A stretch of 64,000 nt of DNA. Source: Marispirochaeta sp. Its GTDB lineage: Bacteria > Spirochaetota > Spirochaetia > JC444 > Marispirochaetaceae. Every line of letters starts with the position of its first letter. The first letter of the stretch is position 1. Made by a program: the position numbers and the translations under genes. The stretch spans positions 1 to 64,000 of the forward strand of contig NZ_OY764209.1 in NCBI RefSeq assembly GCF_963668165.1, written 5' to 3'. Positions 27,629-37,196 of this stretch are shown here, one piece after another. The notes beneath the pieces are model-generated. The model made no database searches. It saw only the letters and a program-made list of their open reading frames with translations, and was not told where the DNA came from.

Positions 27629-29699
27629 CTATATATACCCTCTCCAGGTGACTCTCAAACTCCGGATAAAACGTCGCCGTACGTCCGCTTTCAAAACGCA
27701 CAATAATCAGTTCCCGCTCTCCGTTCAGCCATGATTTTACCACAACTCCGGTGCCGTAGGCGTCATGGTAAACGCCGTCGCCGGGAGAATAGGTCAAAGC
27801 ACTGGAGGCAGCAGGCTTTATATCTCCTTCAACCTCCAGAATGTCCTCGGGGATTTCCCGCAAAAAGCAGGAGGGGCTTTGGAGATTCCGCCGTCCCCAG
27901 ATAAAACGGCTGCGGCAGCTGGTCAGAATCAGCTCTTCTTTGGCCCTGGTCAGGCTGACATAGAAGATCCGCCTCTCCTCCTCATAGTCCACCTCACGAA
28001 ATCCGTTGCTTCCCGGGAAGAGCTCTTCTTCCATCCCGGTGATTATTACACGGGGGAACTCCAGTCCTTTGGTATTGTGCATGGTTATCAGGGTTACGTA
28101 CTCACCGCTCTGGTCTTCGGCGGCCATCCGGGAACGGTCCAGTTCAATATCTTCCAGAAAAGAGACCAGAGCAGAAGAACCCCGGCCGTAATCAGCGGCG
28201 GCATTGACCATCTCCTCCAGGTTGGCCGTCTTCTGCGTAGCGGCGACCTCGTCCTGCTTTTTATGGTACTCGTAGAGACCGGAATCCTTGATCAGCTGCT
28301 CCATGAGCTCTGTCAGGGGAGACGATTCGAGCATCTGCTTCAGTCGCTTGTACAGATCAATAAATCCGGCCAGTCCTCCGGCAGACCGCCCGCCGAGTGC
28401 GGGCAGCAGCGCTTCACAGGCGGTCAGAAGATCATCCCCTTCGGACTGGTCGAGTATTCTCTGCAGTGTGGCGTTGCCGATACCTCTGGCCGGCTTATTG
28501 ATTATCCGGCGAAAGGCCACCTCGTCCAGGGGATTTGCGAGAAACGCGAGAAAAGAGAGCACATCCTTGACCTCTTCGCGCTCATAAAAGCGGAGGGACC
28601 CGACAATCCGGTAAGGAATACCCTGCCGCAGAAAAACCGACTCAAAGGCCAGGGACTGGGCATTGGTCCGATAAAGGATGGCGGTATCACTGTAACGGCG
28701 GTCAGCAAGAAGCCGGGCGCAGTACTCCGCCTCGTCTTCGTGGTCCCGCATGTACACCAGCCGGGCCTTGCTGCCTTCAGGATTCCGGGTCCACAGGGTC
28801 TTTCCCAGGCGTTCCTGATTGTTTGCGATAACCGCGGAAGCGACGGCCAGGACTCTTTCTGTGGAGCGGTAGTTCTCCTCCAGACGAATAACCCGGGTTC
28901 CCGTGAACTCTTTGGAAAAGTTCAGGATGTTCTGGACCTCCGCTCCGCGGAAACGGTAGATTGACTGGTCCTCGTCGCCGACAACACAGATATCCGTGTC
29001 GGGCCCGGAAAGGGCCTTGAGGAGCTTGTACTGGGCCACGTTCGAGTCCTGATACTCGTCCACCATTACCGCTTTGAAACGCTGATGGAAGCGCCTCTTC
29101 AGCTCCTCCACACCTTCAAGAAGCCGTACCGGCTTCATGATCAGATCGCCGAAATCAGCATTGCCCATCTTGTCCAGCCGTTCCTGGTAGAGCTTGTAAA
29201 GACGGGGCAGCTCCGGGTCCGACGAGATTGCAGTAAGATCGTCCTCCGGGCCCAGGGCATAGTCTTTGGCCCGGCTGATCATGCGGACATACGGCTTGAG
29301 ATCCCGCTTTTTGCGGGAGTTCTGGGTTGAATGGAGCAGGGTCAGAGAATCATCGTCATCGTAGATGGTAAAACCCGAACTCAAACCGGCAAGAGAGGCG
29401 TTACGGCGCAGCAGCCAGGCGCCAAAGGAGTGGAAGGTTCTGATCATTACCCCGTTAGTTCCCGGGCTCAAAGCGGCGGCCCGTTCGGCCATCTCCCGTG
29501 CCGCCTTGTTGGTGAAGGTTACCGCAAGAATCGATCTGGGATCGAATCCTGCTACGTCCACAAGATAGGCTATTCTGGTTGTTATTACCCTGGTTTTTCC
29601 CGATCCGGCCCCCGCCAGAATAAGAAGGGGGTTCCCGTAATGGGTTACGGCTTCCAGCTGCTGGGAATTCAGACTCTCCAGGTAGTCGGGACTACTCAT
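27618..29699 (-). CDS. uvrD: UvrD/PcrA-type 3'-5' DNA helicase
   Basis: 693 aa superfamily 1A helicase. Motifs in order: LNSQQLEAVTHYG (Q motif), ILAGAGSGKTRVITTRIAYL (Walker A), VDEYQDSN (Walker B), VVGDEDQSIYRFRGA (III), RLEENYRST (IV), TMHNTKGLEFPRVI (V) and FYVSLTRAKEEL (VI). The C-terminal tail contains a Tudor-like GDGVYHDAYGTGVV. Unwinds DNA in nucleotide-excision and mismatch repair. It follows rimO by 14 bp in the same operon. Confidence 0.94.
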   Translation of the reverse strand: MSSPDYLESLNSQQLEAVTHYGNPLLILAGAGSGKTRVITTRIAYLVDVAGFDPRSILAVTFTNKAAREMAERAAALSPGTNGVMIRTFHSFGAWLLRRNASLAGLSSGFTIYDDDDSLTLLHSTQNSRKKRDLKPYVRMISRAKDYALGPEDDLTAISSDPELPRLYKLYQERLDKMGNADFGDLIMKPVRLLEGVEELKRRFHQRFKAVMVDEYQDSNVAQYKLLKALSGPDTDICVVGDEDQSIYRFRGAEVQNILNFSKEFTGTRVIRLEENYRSTERVLAVASAVIANNQERLGKTLWTRNPEGSKARLVYMRDHEDEAEYCARLLADRRYSDTAILYRTNAQSLAFESVFLRQGIPYRIVGSLRFYEREEVKDVLSFLAFLANPLDEVAFRRIINKPARGIGNATLQRILDQSEGDDLLTACEALLPALGGRSAGGLAGFIDLYKRLKQMLESSPLTELMEQLIKDSGLYEYHKKQDEVAATQKTANLEEMVNAAADYGRGSSALVSFLEDIELDRSRMAAEDQSGEYVTLITMHNTKGLEFPRVIITGMEEELFPGSNGFREVDYEEERRIFYVSLTRAKEELILTSCRSRFIWGRRNLQSPSCFLREIPEDILEVEGDIKPAASSALTYSPGDGVYHDAYGTGVVVKSWLNGERELIIVRFESGRTATFYPEFESHLERVYIDEF

Positions 29700-29713
29700 A
29701 TATGAGTAGGACT

Positions 29714-31057
29714 TTACCGTAAAACCGGTAACGCCTCAAGGTCGATTCCATTGCAGGCTGTAATTTGTACATCCACCAGGTCTCCGGCGGATAGTCCCTC
29801 TCCATGGAGAACCGCAGCGCCGTCAACCTCAGGAGCATGTATGTACCCCCTGGCTATAGCCAGGTCTTCACCCTGCACCGGTTCATCCACCAGCAGCCTC
29901 ATTGGATGCCCAATGAATCCTGCCAGGACCTCCCGGCTGATTCCCGACTGCAGGGCTTCAAGCCGGGGTTTCCAGACCGCTGCCCGGTACCGGCTCCAGC
30001 GGGCCTTTAAAGTTCCCGCGTAACGGGCCGCCGGAGTATCCTCTTCGGGGGAATACACGAAGAACCCTGCCCATAAAAAACGGCCGGCTTTCAGAAACTC
30101 CTGGACTTCCCGGCGCTGCCGGTCTGTTTCGCCGGGAAAACCGAGAAGAATGGTTGTGCGGAAAACCGCCTGCGGCAGACTGCTTCGGACTCTGGCAACC
30201 AGCTTCAGATACTCTTCAGCGGTACCGCGGCGGCCCATGCGCCGCAGAATATCCGTTGAGGCGTGCTGAAAGGGAATGTCAAAATAGGGTAAAATCCGCG
30301 GATCAGCCTTCATAATGGGGAGGATCTCTTCCGGGAAACGGTCCGGATGAATGTAGAGCAATCGTACCCAGAAGTCACCGGAAAGCCCGCTTATGCGGCG
30401 CAGCAGTTCCGGCAACTCCTGCTCACCGCGGTCCCGCCCAAAGGAGGCCAGGTCCTGAGCCACAAGATTAAGTTCGAAGATACCTCTATCGAGAAGGGCG
30501 GAAATCTCATAAAGAATGTCCTCGATTCTCCTGCTTACCACCGGCCCCCGGATTAAAGGAATTGCGCAGTAGCTGCAGCGGTTATCACAGCCCTCGGCGA
30601 TCTTTACATAGGCCGTGGCAGGGGGCGACAGAAGCTGGTCCCGCTTAATCTCCCGGGAAGCACCATCTGGAACCAGTACCGGGTGGTCTCCCCTTTCGAG
30701 CCCCCGCAGCACATCAATAACCGCGCTTAAATCCCGGTTTCCTGCCATACCGTCGGCTTCGGCCAGAGCCATTGTTTCGGCATAGCGCTGAGCCAGGCAG
30801 CCGGCGAGAACGATCTTCTTTTTCGGATACCGGGCCTTGAGCTCCATGGTTACGGAGATGGATTCCTCTTTCGCCGGCTGAATAAATCCGCAGGAATTCA
30901 CGATAATCGCGTCGGCACGGGACTGATCGCCGGTATACAGATAGCCCGCATCCTTGAGAAGACGGATCAGATACTCTGCATCCACCTGGTTCTTGGCGCA
31001 GCCGAGATTAACTATTGTAACGGTGTGTATGGACCGGGGCTGATTCTGTTCTGTCAT
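29714..31057 (-). CDS. rimO: Ribosomal protein S12 methylthiotransferase RimO
   Basis: 447 aa radical-SAM methylthiotransferase that modifies an Asp of ribosomal protein S12. The N-terminal UPF0004 domain starts IVNLGCAKNQVDAEYL and carries cluster cysteines in NSCGF and LAGCLAQRY; the radical-SAM motif is CDNRCSYCAIPLIRGP; a TRAM domain ends the chain. The wording CAKNQVDAE and CAIPLIRG separates it from MiaB. I use the second codon of the frame (ATG) as start. Between rodZ and uvrD on one strand. Confidence 0.93.
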   Translation of the reverse strand: MTEQNQPRSIHTVTIVNLGCAKNQVDAEYLIRLLKDAGYLYTGDQSRADAIIVNSCGFIQPAKEESISVTMELKARYPKKKIVLAGCLAQRYAETMALAEADGMAGNRDLSAVIDVLRGLERGDHPVLVPDGASREIKRDQLLSPPATAYVKIAEGCDNRCSYCAIPLIRGPVVSRRIEDILYEISALLDRGIFELNLVAQDLASFGRDRGEQELPELLRRISGLSGDFWVRLLYIHPDRFPEEILPIMKADPRILPYFDIPFQHASTDILRRMGRRGTAEEYLKLVARVRSSLPQAVFRTTILLGFPGETDRQRREVQEFLKAGRFLWAGFFVYSPEEDTPAARYAGTLKARWSRYRAAVWKPRLEALQSGISREVLAGFIGHPMRLLVDEPVQGEDLAIARGYIHAPEVDGAAVLHGEGLSAGDLVDVQITACNGIDLEALPVLR

Positions 31058-31073
31058 CAAAATGGATAAACTC

Positions 31074-32168
31074 TCAGTAAAGGGGGTAAAGGACCAATTC
31101 GTACTGTCCGTCGGTAATCCGCCACTTCAATAGTCGTGCGACAACCTGCCCGGAGCGACCTAAGGAGACATCTTCCCCTTTTATGCGCCCCTGGACCGCG
31201 CCTCCATTGGAAGCCCAAACCTTCAGGGTGTTGCTGAAACTAAGCCTGAGAACCTCGTCGCGCTGGAAAAAACGTTCCTGCCGCGGTTCATCGTCATATT
31301 CGTAGCGAAGCAGACAATTGCCGCGGAATGCAGCGGTCAGGGTTATGACCTCCGGAGACGACGCGCGGTATATAACCCGGGGAGACAGGGTCCGGGAAGC
31401 TATCTGGGCGGTCCCCACAGGAATATCCTCGGTATTGACCGACGCCTGCTGGGGACCGGTAACAGCTTTATCCAGGCGAAGAACCACCGTACCGGCAGCT
31501 GGATCTATGTCCCGAATCAGGAGATTCAGATCGTCCCGGCCGTCACCGTTCAGATCAAGTCTCCGTTCTTCCCCGAGTTTAAGAGAAGCCTCTTCGCCGG
31601 AAAGGGAGAGGAGGACCTCTTCATCAGCTGCAACCAGTGTAATACTGTAATCCGGGCCAAGATCCGGAAGCTCGATCCTGGTGCCGGTATTAAATCGTTG
31701 CTCAATAATTTCATCGGAAAAAAGAAAAACCGACTCATCCGCGGCAACGGGAGCCTCTTTGACGGTCTCCTGGACTACCGCCGGCTCAACGTTGGAAGAG
31801 GAGGATGTTTTCAACCTGGGGAAAAACAGAACACCCAGTACCGCAGCGGCGATAACGAAAACTCCAAGTAAAACAAAGAGGACCGGAGAAGGTCCCTGCT
31901 TTACAAGAAGTTCGTCCATAGGAACCGGCTGTTCCTGAATTTTAAAATTCTTATAGAGGGAGATCATCTCGTTGACATCGAGGCCGAGATAATCGCTGTA
32001 ATTACGCAGAAAACCGATCAGGTACGGTTCGCCGGGAAAAGCGGCAAAGTCCTCCTGTTCAAGGGCTTCGAGATAGCTCTTCGCGATATTCGTATCCCGA
32101 CACACCTGATCCAACGAGTAGCCTTCTTCAATGCGCCGGCTGCGTAACTTTTCTCCTATGGATTCCAT
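31074..32168 (-). CDS. rodZ: RodZ-like cytoskeletal/transmembrane HTH protein
   Basis: 364 aa. Residues 1-70 are an XRE/Cro HTH of the RodZ type (IGEKLRSRRIEEGYSLDQV, YLEALEQEDFAAFPGEPYL, FLRNYSDYLGLD). One membrane helix follows (VLFVLLGVFVIAAAVLGVLF, near residue 100), then a Ser/acidic linker and a periplasmic C-terminal domain with the DUF4115 look (LSFSNTLKVWASNGGAVQGRIKG). RodZ links MreB to the membrane in rod- and spiral-shaped cells. AGG lies before the ATG; 6 bp after lolA. Confidence 0.85.
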   Translation of the reverse strand: MESIGEKLRSRRIEEGYSLDQVCRDTNIAKSYLEALEQEDFAAFPGEPYLIGFLRNYSDYLGLDVNEMISLYKNFKIQEQPVPMDELLVKQGPSPVLFVLLGVFVIAAAVLGVLFFPRLKTSSSSNVEPAVVQETVKEAPVAADESVFLFSDEIIEQRFNTGTRIELPDLGPDYSITLVAADEEVLLSLSGEEASLKLGEERRLDLNGDGRDDLNLLIRDIDPAAGTVVLRLDKAVTGPQQASVNTEDIPVGTAQIASRTLSPRVIYRASSPEVITLTAAFRGNCLLRYEYDDEPRQERFFQRDEVLRLSFSNTLKVWASNGGAVQGRIKGEDVSLGRSGQVVARLLKWRITDGQYELVLYPLY

Positions 32169-32174
32169 GTCTAC

Positions 32175-32861
32175 CTACTCATCGGGGAATATAAAATTAT
32201 CGATAACATACGACGATGAGGGGCTCTCATAATCAAATCTGGCCTCGGGAATACTCTGATTGGTTTTAATATTCTCAAGATCAATCTGGATCTCATCGTA
32301 ATCCTTGGTAATTCCTTTTAACCTGCGAATCAGCCCATTTTCACCAATAGACATCTCAATCTGGCGAAAACCTTCGTCGGTATTCTTCCAGACAAGATTG
32401 AGTTTAATAACCTCTTCACGGCTCCCGGCTTCCAGGGGAACATAGTCTGGGGTATCTTTATAGGCTATACTGTAGCCTTGGCGAAAGAGGCGTAAGCCCT
32501 GGGCATCGCTGTCGGATCCCGAAAGGTTCTGAGTCAGGGTTACGCTCTGTTCCGGGAGATAGACGGTCAATAACCTGCCGTCAGAAACAATAACCTGCTC
32601 TACGGGATTTGAAAAATTAATCCGTATCCGATTGGGGTTTTTATAGTAGATAATCCCGGTCAGCACGCTGTTGGACTGGGTAATGGTAATATCCGCTTCG
32701 TAGTCCTGAATAAACTCGTATTTCTCCGATATCTGATCAAAGAACTGGGAGGCCGTCAGAATATCCTGAGCATACAGCCCCTCCCCGGCACCAAAGATGC
32801 CAAGCACAAGCCCAACAACAGATATATATAAAAATCTGATCATTCTTTTATCCATACGCAT
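32175..32861 (-). CDS. lolA: LolA-like outer-membrane lipoprotein carrier
   Basis: About 228 aa with a signal peptide (FLYISVVGLVLGIFGAGEGLYAQ). The mature part reads LTASQFFDQISEKYEFIQDYEADIT, IYYKNPNRIRINF and GRLLTVYLPEQSVTLTQNL, the half-barrel pattern of LolA/LolB-like carriers that ferry lipoproteins across the periplasm. Start: several ATGs are possible; I choose the one 7 nt after a TAAGAT -10 (TTGACA at 16 bp), consistent with leaderless starts elsewhere here. The -35 overlaps the stop of the upstream TPR gene. Followed by rodZ. Confidence 0.8.
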   Translation of the reverse strand: MRMDKRMIRFLYISVVGLVLGIFGAGEGLYAQDILTASQFFDQISEKYEFIQDYEADITITQSNSVLTGIIYYKNPNRIRINFSNPVEQVIVSDGRLLTVYLPEQSVTLTQNLSGSDSDAQGLRLFRQGYSIAYKDTPDYVPLEAGSREEVIKLNLVWKNTDEGFRQIEMSIGENGLIRRLKGITKDYDEIQIDLENIKTNQSIPEARFDYESPSSSYVIDNFIFPDE

Positions 32862-32868
32862 TAGAACC

Positions 32869-32896
32869 ATCTTACTCAAGAGATACCATTTGTCAA
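32869..32896 (-). promoter_or_regulatory. lolA promoter, leaderless type
   Basis: Perfect TTGACA, 16 bp, TAAGAT, then 7 nt to an in-frame ATG. The TGA stop of the preceding gene lies inside the -35. Confidence 0.45.
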
Positions 32897-35331
32897 GATT
32901 CTCCTATTTCCCGCAGAAGAATCCTGCGCAACGGGGGATCGTTAAGCTTCAGAAATCCTCCGCATTCGCAGATAAAACGGGAATTTCCCAGCCTTTCAGA
33001 AGCACAGGCAACACAATAAACCCGGCCGCAGTTGTCGCATTTTCCAGCCGGTGCGTGAGGAGGCGGTTCGCCGTGGAGCCGGACCGGCGGCACAGGATCG
33101 CTGCTCTTCGGCTCACGCCACAACCGGCCGCAGGAGACGCAGCGGTAGGCGTCATAGGCGGCATCGTAGAGCTTTTCACGCAGCTGCTGCAGACGCTCTG
33201 TGATCTCCGGCAGAGACACTTCTGCGGAATTGAGGGCCTCCTCCGCCTCAGGGAATTTCCGCCGGGTTATGAGGAGCTCAACCAGGTTTTCATGGGCTTC
33301 AGGATTCTCAGGCTGAATCCGTATAGCCTCCCCATAGGCGGTTTCCGCCCGCAGAAACTCACTTTTCATCCAGGCGCAGTTACCAATTCCTGTCATCGCC
33401 GCGGGATCTTCGCTTACTTCGAGAATATCCTGATAGAGCTCCTCCGCACGGCTGATCATATCCACCTTCAGGCAGGCAGCGGCACAGTTCATACGGTAAT
33501 CCCGGTTTGCCGGGTCCATTCTGACTACCCGCTCATAGAGCTGTACAGCCTCATCCATATCGCCCCGGGAGACTATCAGGTTTGCCCGCTGATTCAGCAG
33601 TACATGGGACTCCCCTGCCCAGGCATCAAGACCATCAAGGTATGCAATACCCGCGTCAGGTCCCTCTTCCAGACTTAACAGGTACGCCATGTTGGCTTGA
33701 ATATCCTCTTCTCCAGAGGCCGCGGCGACCGCCAGAGACAGGAGTTCCCTTGCCCCGGCAAGATCCCCCCTCTCCGCCCGGAGAAGACCGGTCAGATTGA
33801 GAACCCACTGATTATCCGGCGCCAGAGACCTGGCTTTTTCGGCCTCTTCCAGGGCATCAAGGCCCATGGCATGAAGATTATCTGCCAGCTTGAGCCAGTA
33901 GAGATAGTAATCCGGCTCCTTTTCCGCCGCTTTAAAAAGATAATCTACGGCCTCATGCCGCCTTGCTCTCATTGCAAGCAGGGTTCCGTGTAAAAAAAGG
34001 ACAGAACTCTCTTCGTACCCCTCGTTGATAAGGGTCTCGAAAATTTCATCCGCCTTTGCGTAATCCCCTCTGCCGAAAAGGACCTTTCCTTCCAGGGCCC
34101 TGACTTCAGGGTTGTCAACCGCGAGTTCCCTTATGGCAGGAAAAATCCCTTCCAGATCATAATAGGCCTCTTCCCGGAAATAGAGCCTGGCGGCATTCAT
34201 ATAGTCGGCCAGGGCCGCATCGGAATTCCCCATACGCTCCCTGGCACGGGCGGCGTTCACAAAAAAGAGGGCAATTTCAGGATTCAGTTCACAAGCCCGC
34301 TGATACGCCCCGGCTGCCGCTTCCCAGTTACCGACCCCGAACTCACCATGGCCCAGGAGGTTCCAGATCATTTCATCATCGGAAAACTTCCCGGCTTCTT
34401 CCCTCAGGTAGTTTTTCAGTTCCAGGAACCTGTTCTGCATATACAGAAGGTTGGCCTTTTCCTTGACTGCCCGAAGAAATCCGGGATCAATCCTGAGACA
34501 CTCCTCCACCGCTGCAAGGGCCTCCGGATAGAGCCCCAGCTGCAGACAGCATTCTGCGAAGAGAAAATATTCATCCCCGCCGGGCGCCTTTTGCGAGAAA
34601 GCCTTCCGCAACTGCACAAGGGAGGCAGAGAAATACCCGATTCCATGAAAGGATTCAGCAAGGGCTATGCGCCGTGCCCGTAAAGGTTCCTGTACTCTGG
34701 TCCAGCGGTAAAAGGCAGCCTCCACTTCTATGGGAACAGAATTGAGCTCCAGCCGCTCAAGCAGAAAGCGGGCCTGGTTTGAATCATCATAATTCTGCCC
34801 GCCGAAAGCAATCCTTCCGCTGTACAGATTGTCATCCGAAAACTCCCCCACCCATTCTCCGTTTACGGTGAAAACAAAGGAGGAATCCCGGGCAATCAGT
34901 CCCAGACGAACCAGACCGCTTTCCGGAAGAGGGGCCGGCGTCCAGGGAATCAAAGTCATCGGTTTTTCGTTAAAGACCAGATCAAACCGATAGTAGCCCC
35001 GATTGGAAACAAGAAAGTAGTAATATCCCCCGCCTTCGATATACCGCAGAAGGAATCCTGCAGCGCTGTAGCCGTTCTCCTCCGAAATGCGGATCTCCGC
35101 CTCTATTTGAATATCCCGGTAGCGAAACAGCGGATCAGTTACCCAGGCAAAAACATTCCGCCGGGTCAACTGCAGAAGAAAAGAGCCCCGCTGCCGCCTT
35201 GCAGTATATCCGTCACCCTCCTCCCTTACAGGAAAACGACGGTGGTTAAAACGGGAAAAAGAGGTCTTCCAGCGTTCTTCAACCAGATCATCAGGATTAT
35301 ATTGCTGCTTTTTTCGAAGCCAGTTGAGCAT
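32893..35331 (-). CDS. Large TPR protein with N-terminal lectin-like domain and C-terminal zinc ribbons
   Basis: 812 aa. Residues 1 to about 210 look like a concanavalin/LamG-type beta sandwich (AGFLLRYIEGGGYYYFLVSNRGYY, FTVNGEWVGEF, IAFGGQNYDDSNQARFLLERLEL). Residues about 230-720 hold many tetratricopeptide repeats, for example GLYPEALAAVEECLRIDPGF and ETAYGEAIRIQPENPEAHENL. The C-terminus has zinc-ligand pairs CVSCGRLW, CDNCGRVYCVAC and CECGG. No signal peptide is seen. A scaffold role is likely but unproven. Its ATG is 6 nt after TATACT with no proper SD. First gene of the lolA-rodZ-rimO-uvrD block; divergent from UMP kinase. Confidence 0.8.
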   Translation of the reverse strand: MLNWLRKKQQYNPDDLVEERWKTSFSRFNHRRFPVREEGDGYTARRQRGSFLLQLTRRNVFAWVTDPLFRYRDIQIEAEIRISEENGYSAAGFLLRYIEGGGYYYFLVSNRGYYRFDLVFNEKPMTLIPWTPAPLPESGLVRLGLIARDSSFVFTVNGEWVGEFSDDNLYSGRIAFGGQNYDDSNQARFLLERLELNSVPIEVEAAFYRWTRVQEPLRARRIALAESFHGIGYFSASLVQLRKAFSQKAPGGDEYFLFAECCLQLGLYPEALAAVEECLRIDPGFLRAVKEKANLLYMQNRFLELKNYLREEAGKFSDDEMIWNLLGHGEFGVGNWEAAAGAYQRACELNPEIALFFVNAARARERMGNSDAALADYMNAARLYFREEAYYDLEGIFPAIRELAVDNPEVRALEGKVLFGRGDYAKADEIFETLINEGYEESSVLFLHGTLLAMRARRHEAVDYLFKAAEKEPDYYLYWLKLADNLHAMGLDALEEAEKARSLAPDNQWVLNLTGLLRAERGDLAGARELLSLAVAAASGEEDIQANMAYLLSLEEGPDAGIAYLDGLDAWAGESHVLLNQRANLIVSRGDMDEAVQLYERVVRMDPANRDYRMNCAAACLKVDMISRAEELYQDILEVSEDPAAMTGIGNCAWMKSEFLRAETAYGEAIRIQPENPEAHENLVELLITRRKFPEAEEALNSAEVSLPEITERLQQLREKLYDAAYDAYRCVSCGRLWREPKSSDPVPPVRLHGEPPPHAPAGKCDNCGRVYCVACASERLGNSRFICECGGFLKLNDPPLRRILLREIGES

Positions 35332-35337
35332 TGCCTT

Positions 35338-35366
35338 AGTATACGGATGGGCACCGCCTCAGTCCA
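35338..35366 (-). promoter_or_regulatory. Promoter of the TPR/zinc gene, leaderless type
   Basis: TGGACT, 17 bp, TATACT, AAGGCA, ATG. Its -35 lies only 15 bp from the -35 of the divergent UMP kinase promoter. Confidence 0.5.
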
Positions 35367-35381
35367 CACCCGAATAGCAGC

Positions 35382-35410
35382 TTGTCATCCCATACACCGA
35401 CGGGTATAGT
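35382..35410 (+). promoter_or_regulatory. UMP kinase promoter, leaderless type
   Basis: TTGTCA, 17 bp, TATAGT (5 of 6 each), then six bases to the ATG and no SD: the clearest leaderless arrangement in the window. Confidence 0.6.
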
Positions 35411-35416
35411 GACCTT

Positions 35417-36100
35417 ATGGTTAGCATCATTTCACTCGGCGGCTCTATTGTTGCACCGGACAAGCCGGACGTACCCTTCATTCAGCGCTTTTCTGCCCTT
35501 ATTCGTGAGTACCTGGCAGAGGATACAGCCCGCAGGATTATTCTGATAGTCGGCGGCGGAGGCCCGGCCAGGGTCTACCAGCAGGCATACCGGGAAATCA
35601 GCAACGCGTCCCATTCACAAGAGCAGGACTGGATCGGTATTATGGCAACCCGGCTCAATGCCCAGCTGATCAAAGGCGTCTTCGCGGACCTCTGTCCAGA
35701 GCCGGTGATTACCGACCCGACAGTAGTAACGGAGATGTCCGGAAGGGTTCTGGTCGCCGCGGGCTGGAAACCAGGCTTTTCCACTGATACTGATGCCGTC
35801 TATCTTGCGGAACAGTTCGGCGCCGACAGGGTCATAAACCTTTCGAACATCGCCAAGGTGTATACAGATGATCCAAAGAAAAACCCGGAAGCAGAGCCCC
35901 TGGAAACGATCTCCTGGGAAGCTTTTCAGAAAATGGTCGGCGACGAGTGGATTCCCGGCCGCAATGTGCCCTTTGATCCGGTGGCCACGAAAAAGGCGGC
36001 AAACCTGGGTCTCACCGTAATATGCGCCGCCGGCAGGGATACGGAAAATATTGCCCGCCTGCTGCGGGGAGAAGAGTTTGAAGGCACTCTTATCGGCTGA
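35417..36100 (+). CDS. pyrH: UMP kinase, archaeal-type
   Basis: 227 aa amino-acid-kinase fold. SIISLGGSIVAPD holds the phosphate-binding Gly pair; IILIVGGGGPARVYQ follows; MATRLNAQLIKG and GFSTDTDAVYLAEQFGA are substrate-side motifs; INLSNIAKVYTDDPKKNPEA binds ATP. The short glycine-rich N-terminus (no Lys-hxx start as in E. coli) and the TDTDAV motif fit the archaeal UMPK subfamily, which I recall also occurring in spirochaetes. Makes UDP from UMP in the cytosol. Converges on the radical-SAM gene with an 11-bp overlap. Confidence 0.88.
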   Translation: MVSIISLGGSIVAPDKPDVPFIQRFSALIREYLAEDTARRIILIVGGGGPARVYQQAYREISNASHSQEQDWIGIMATRLNAQLIKGVFADLCPEPVITDPTVVTEMSGRVLVAAGWKPGFSTDTDAVYLAEQFGADRVINLSNIAKVYTDDPKKNPEAEPLETISWEAFQKMVGDEWIPGRNVPFDPVATKKAANLGLTVICAAGRDTENIARLLRGEEFEGTLIG

Positions 36101-37064
36101 CAAAACCCTGCCGATAGTGCCACATTACCCTGGAATACTGCTCGGGAAAGGGGTTTGAACGGGTAAAGTCGGGAAGCCAGTCCTTCCTGGAAGGATCTTT
36201 CATGCCGGCCGGCTCCTGTACAAAGCCTTCGTCTATTCCGGCCTCTGCCAAAGCATCGGACAGAAGATCAAACTCGAAACCAGAAATCCCCCGCTGATGG
36301 TCCGGTTCCCGGGGATTCAGGTACTGGGTCATCAGGGAGAACATCCCCTTTTTTCCAACCTTCCTTCCGTACCAGCGAATCACATCGAGACTCTCCTCCA
36401 CATACTCGGGCAGCACCAGGTGGCGCACAATCACACCGCGAATAAGAGAGTCGTTTTTATACAGAACGGGGCGGTTCCTTAGCATAGGAGGAAGAGCCGC
36501 GCGAACTATATCCGGATAATCCCCCCGTCCCGTCTCTCTTCTGGCAGAAACGGGCGACAGGGTCTTGATATCAGTCAAATAGATATCGATCCAGGGATCC
36601 AGCAGTTCCAGGGTTGCAGGGGTTTCAAAACCCGATGTGTTCCATACCGCAGGAATGCTGAGCCCCCGGGACCGGGCTGTTTTGAGGGCTCCGATTACTG
36701 ACGGAGTAAAATGAGTGGCGGTAACAAAGTTGATATTGGCAGCTCCCTCATTTTCCAGCCGAAGCATCAGGTCCGCCATGTCCTCTTTCGAGATTTCAGC
36801 CCCGGTTCCTTCATGGCTTATCTGCCGGTTCTGACAATCCCGGCAGCCCAGGGTGCAGCCGCTGAAAAAGAGGGCTCCTGAACCGGCACCCGTAACCAGA
36901 GGGGGCTCTTCACCCCGGTGCAGGGTCGCACAGGCCAGCCTGACTTCGGCAGATTGCCCGCAGAAACCGCTTGCTTCATTAATCCGGCCGATCTTGCATG
37001 CTCTGGGACAGAGAACACAGTTCTGGTAATACGATTCCAAAAGACCTCCGTTCCTCCTGCTCAT
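36090..37064 (-). CDS. Radical SAM protein, PflA-like (COG1313 type)
   Basis: 324 aa. The radical-SAM triad is C-x3-C-x2-C in FFSGCTLGCRDCQNRQIS. An N-terminal cysteine group, NCVLCPRACKIGR with a further Cys in SGFCGQ, may bind a second metal centre, as in the uncharacterised pyruvate-formate-lyase-activase-like family. LTDIKTLSP and TQYLNPREP fit that family too. The substrate is unknown and no glycyl-radical enzyme is nearby. GAGG lies 10 nt before the ATG. Its 3' end overlaps UMP kinase on the other strand. Confidence 0.82.
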   Translation of the reverse strand: MSRRNGGLLESYYQNCVLCPRACKIGRINEASGFCGQSAEVRLACATLHRGEEPPLVTGAGSGALFFSGCTLGCRDCQNRQISHEGTGAEISKEDMADLMLRLENEGAANINFVTATHFTPSVIGALKTARSRGLSIPAVWNTSGFETPATLELLDPWIDIYLTDIKTLSPVSARRETGRGDYPDIVRAALPPMLRNRPVLYKNDSLIRGVIVRHLVLPEYVEESLDVIRWYGRKVGKKGMFSLMTQYLNPREPDHQRGISGFEFDLLSDALAEAGIDEGFVQEPAGMKDPSRKDWLPDFTRSNPFPEQYSRVMWHYRQGFVSR

Positions 37065-37196
37065 GCTGCCAAGTCCTCGCGCCTTTGTTTCATTACCACA
37101 TAGTTACGGACCCGCGTCTTCTATGTCAACGCTATTATGGGCGATGCAGGAAGGACCGTTCCGCAGCACCTCCTGTACCGCGTTTAATCTGTTTGT

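Noticed and set aside
27765..28964. 399-aa plus-strand open frame
   Set aside because: Lies wholly inside uvrD on the opposite strand; the uvrD motifs are unambiguous and the antisense product resembles nothing.
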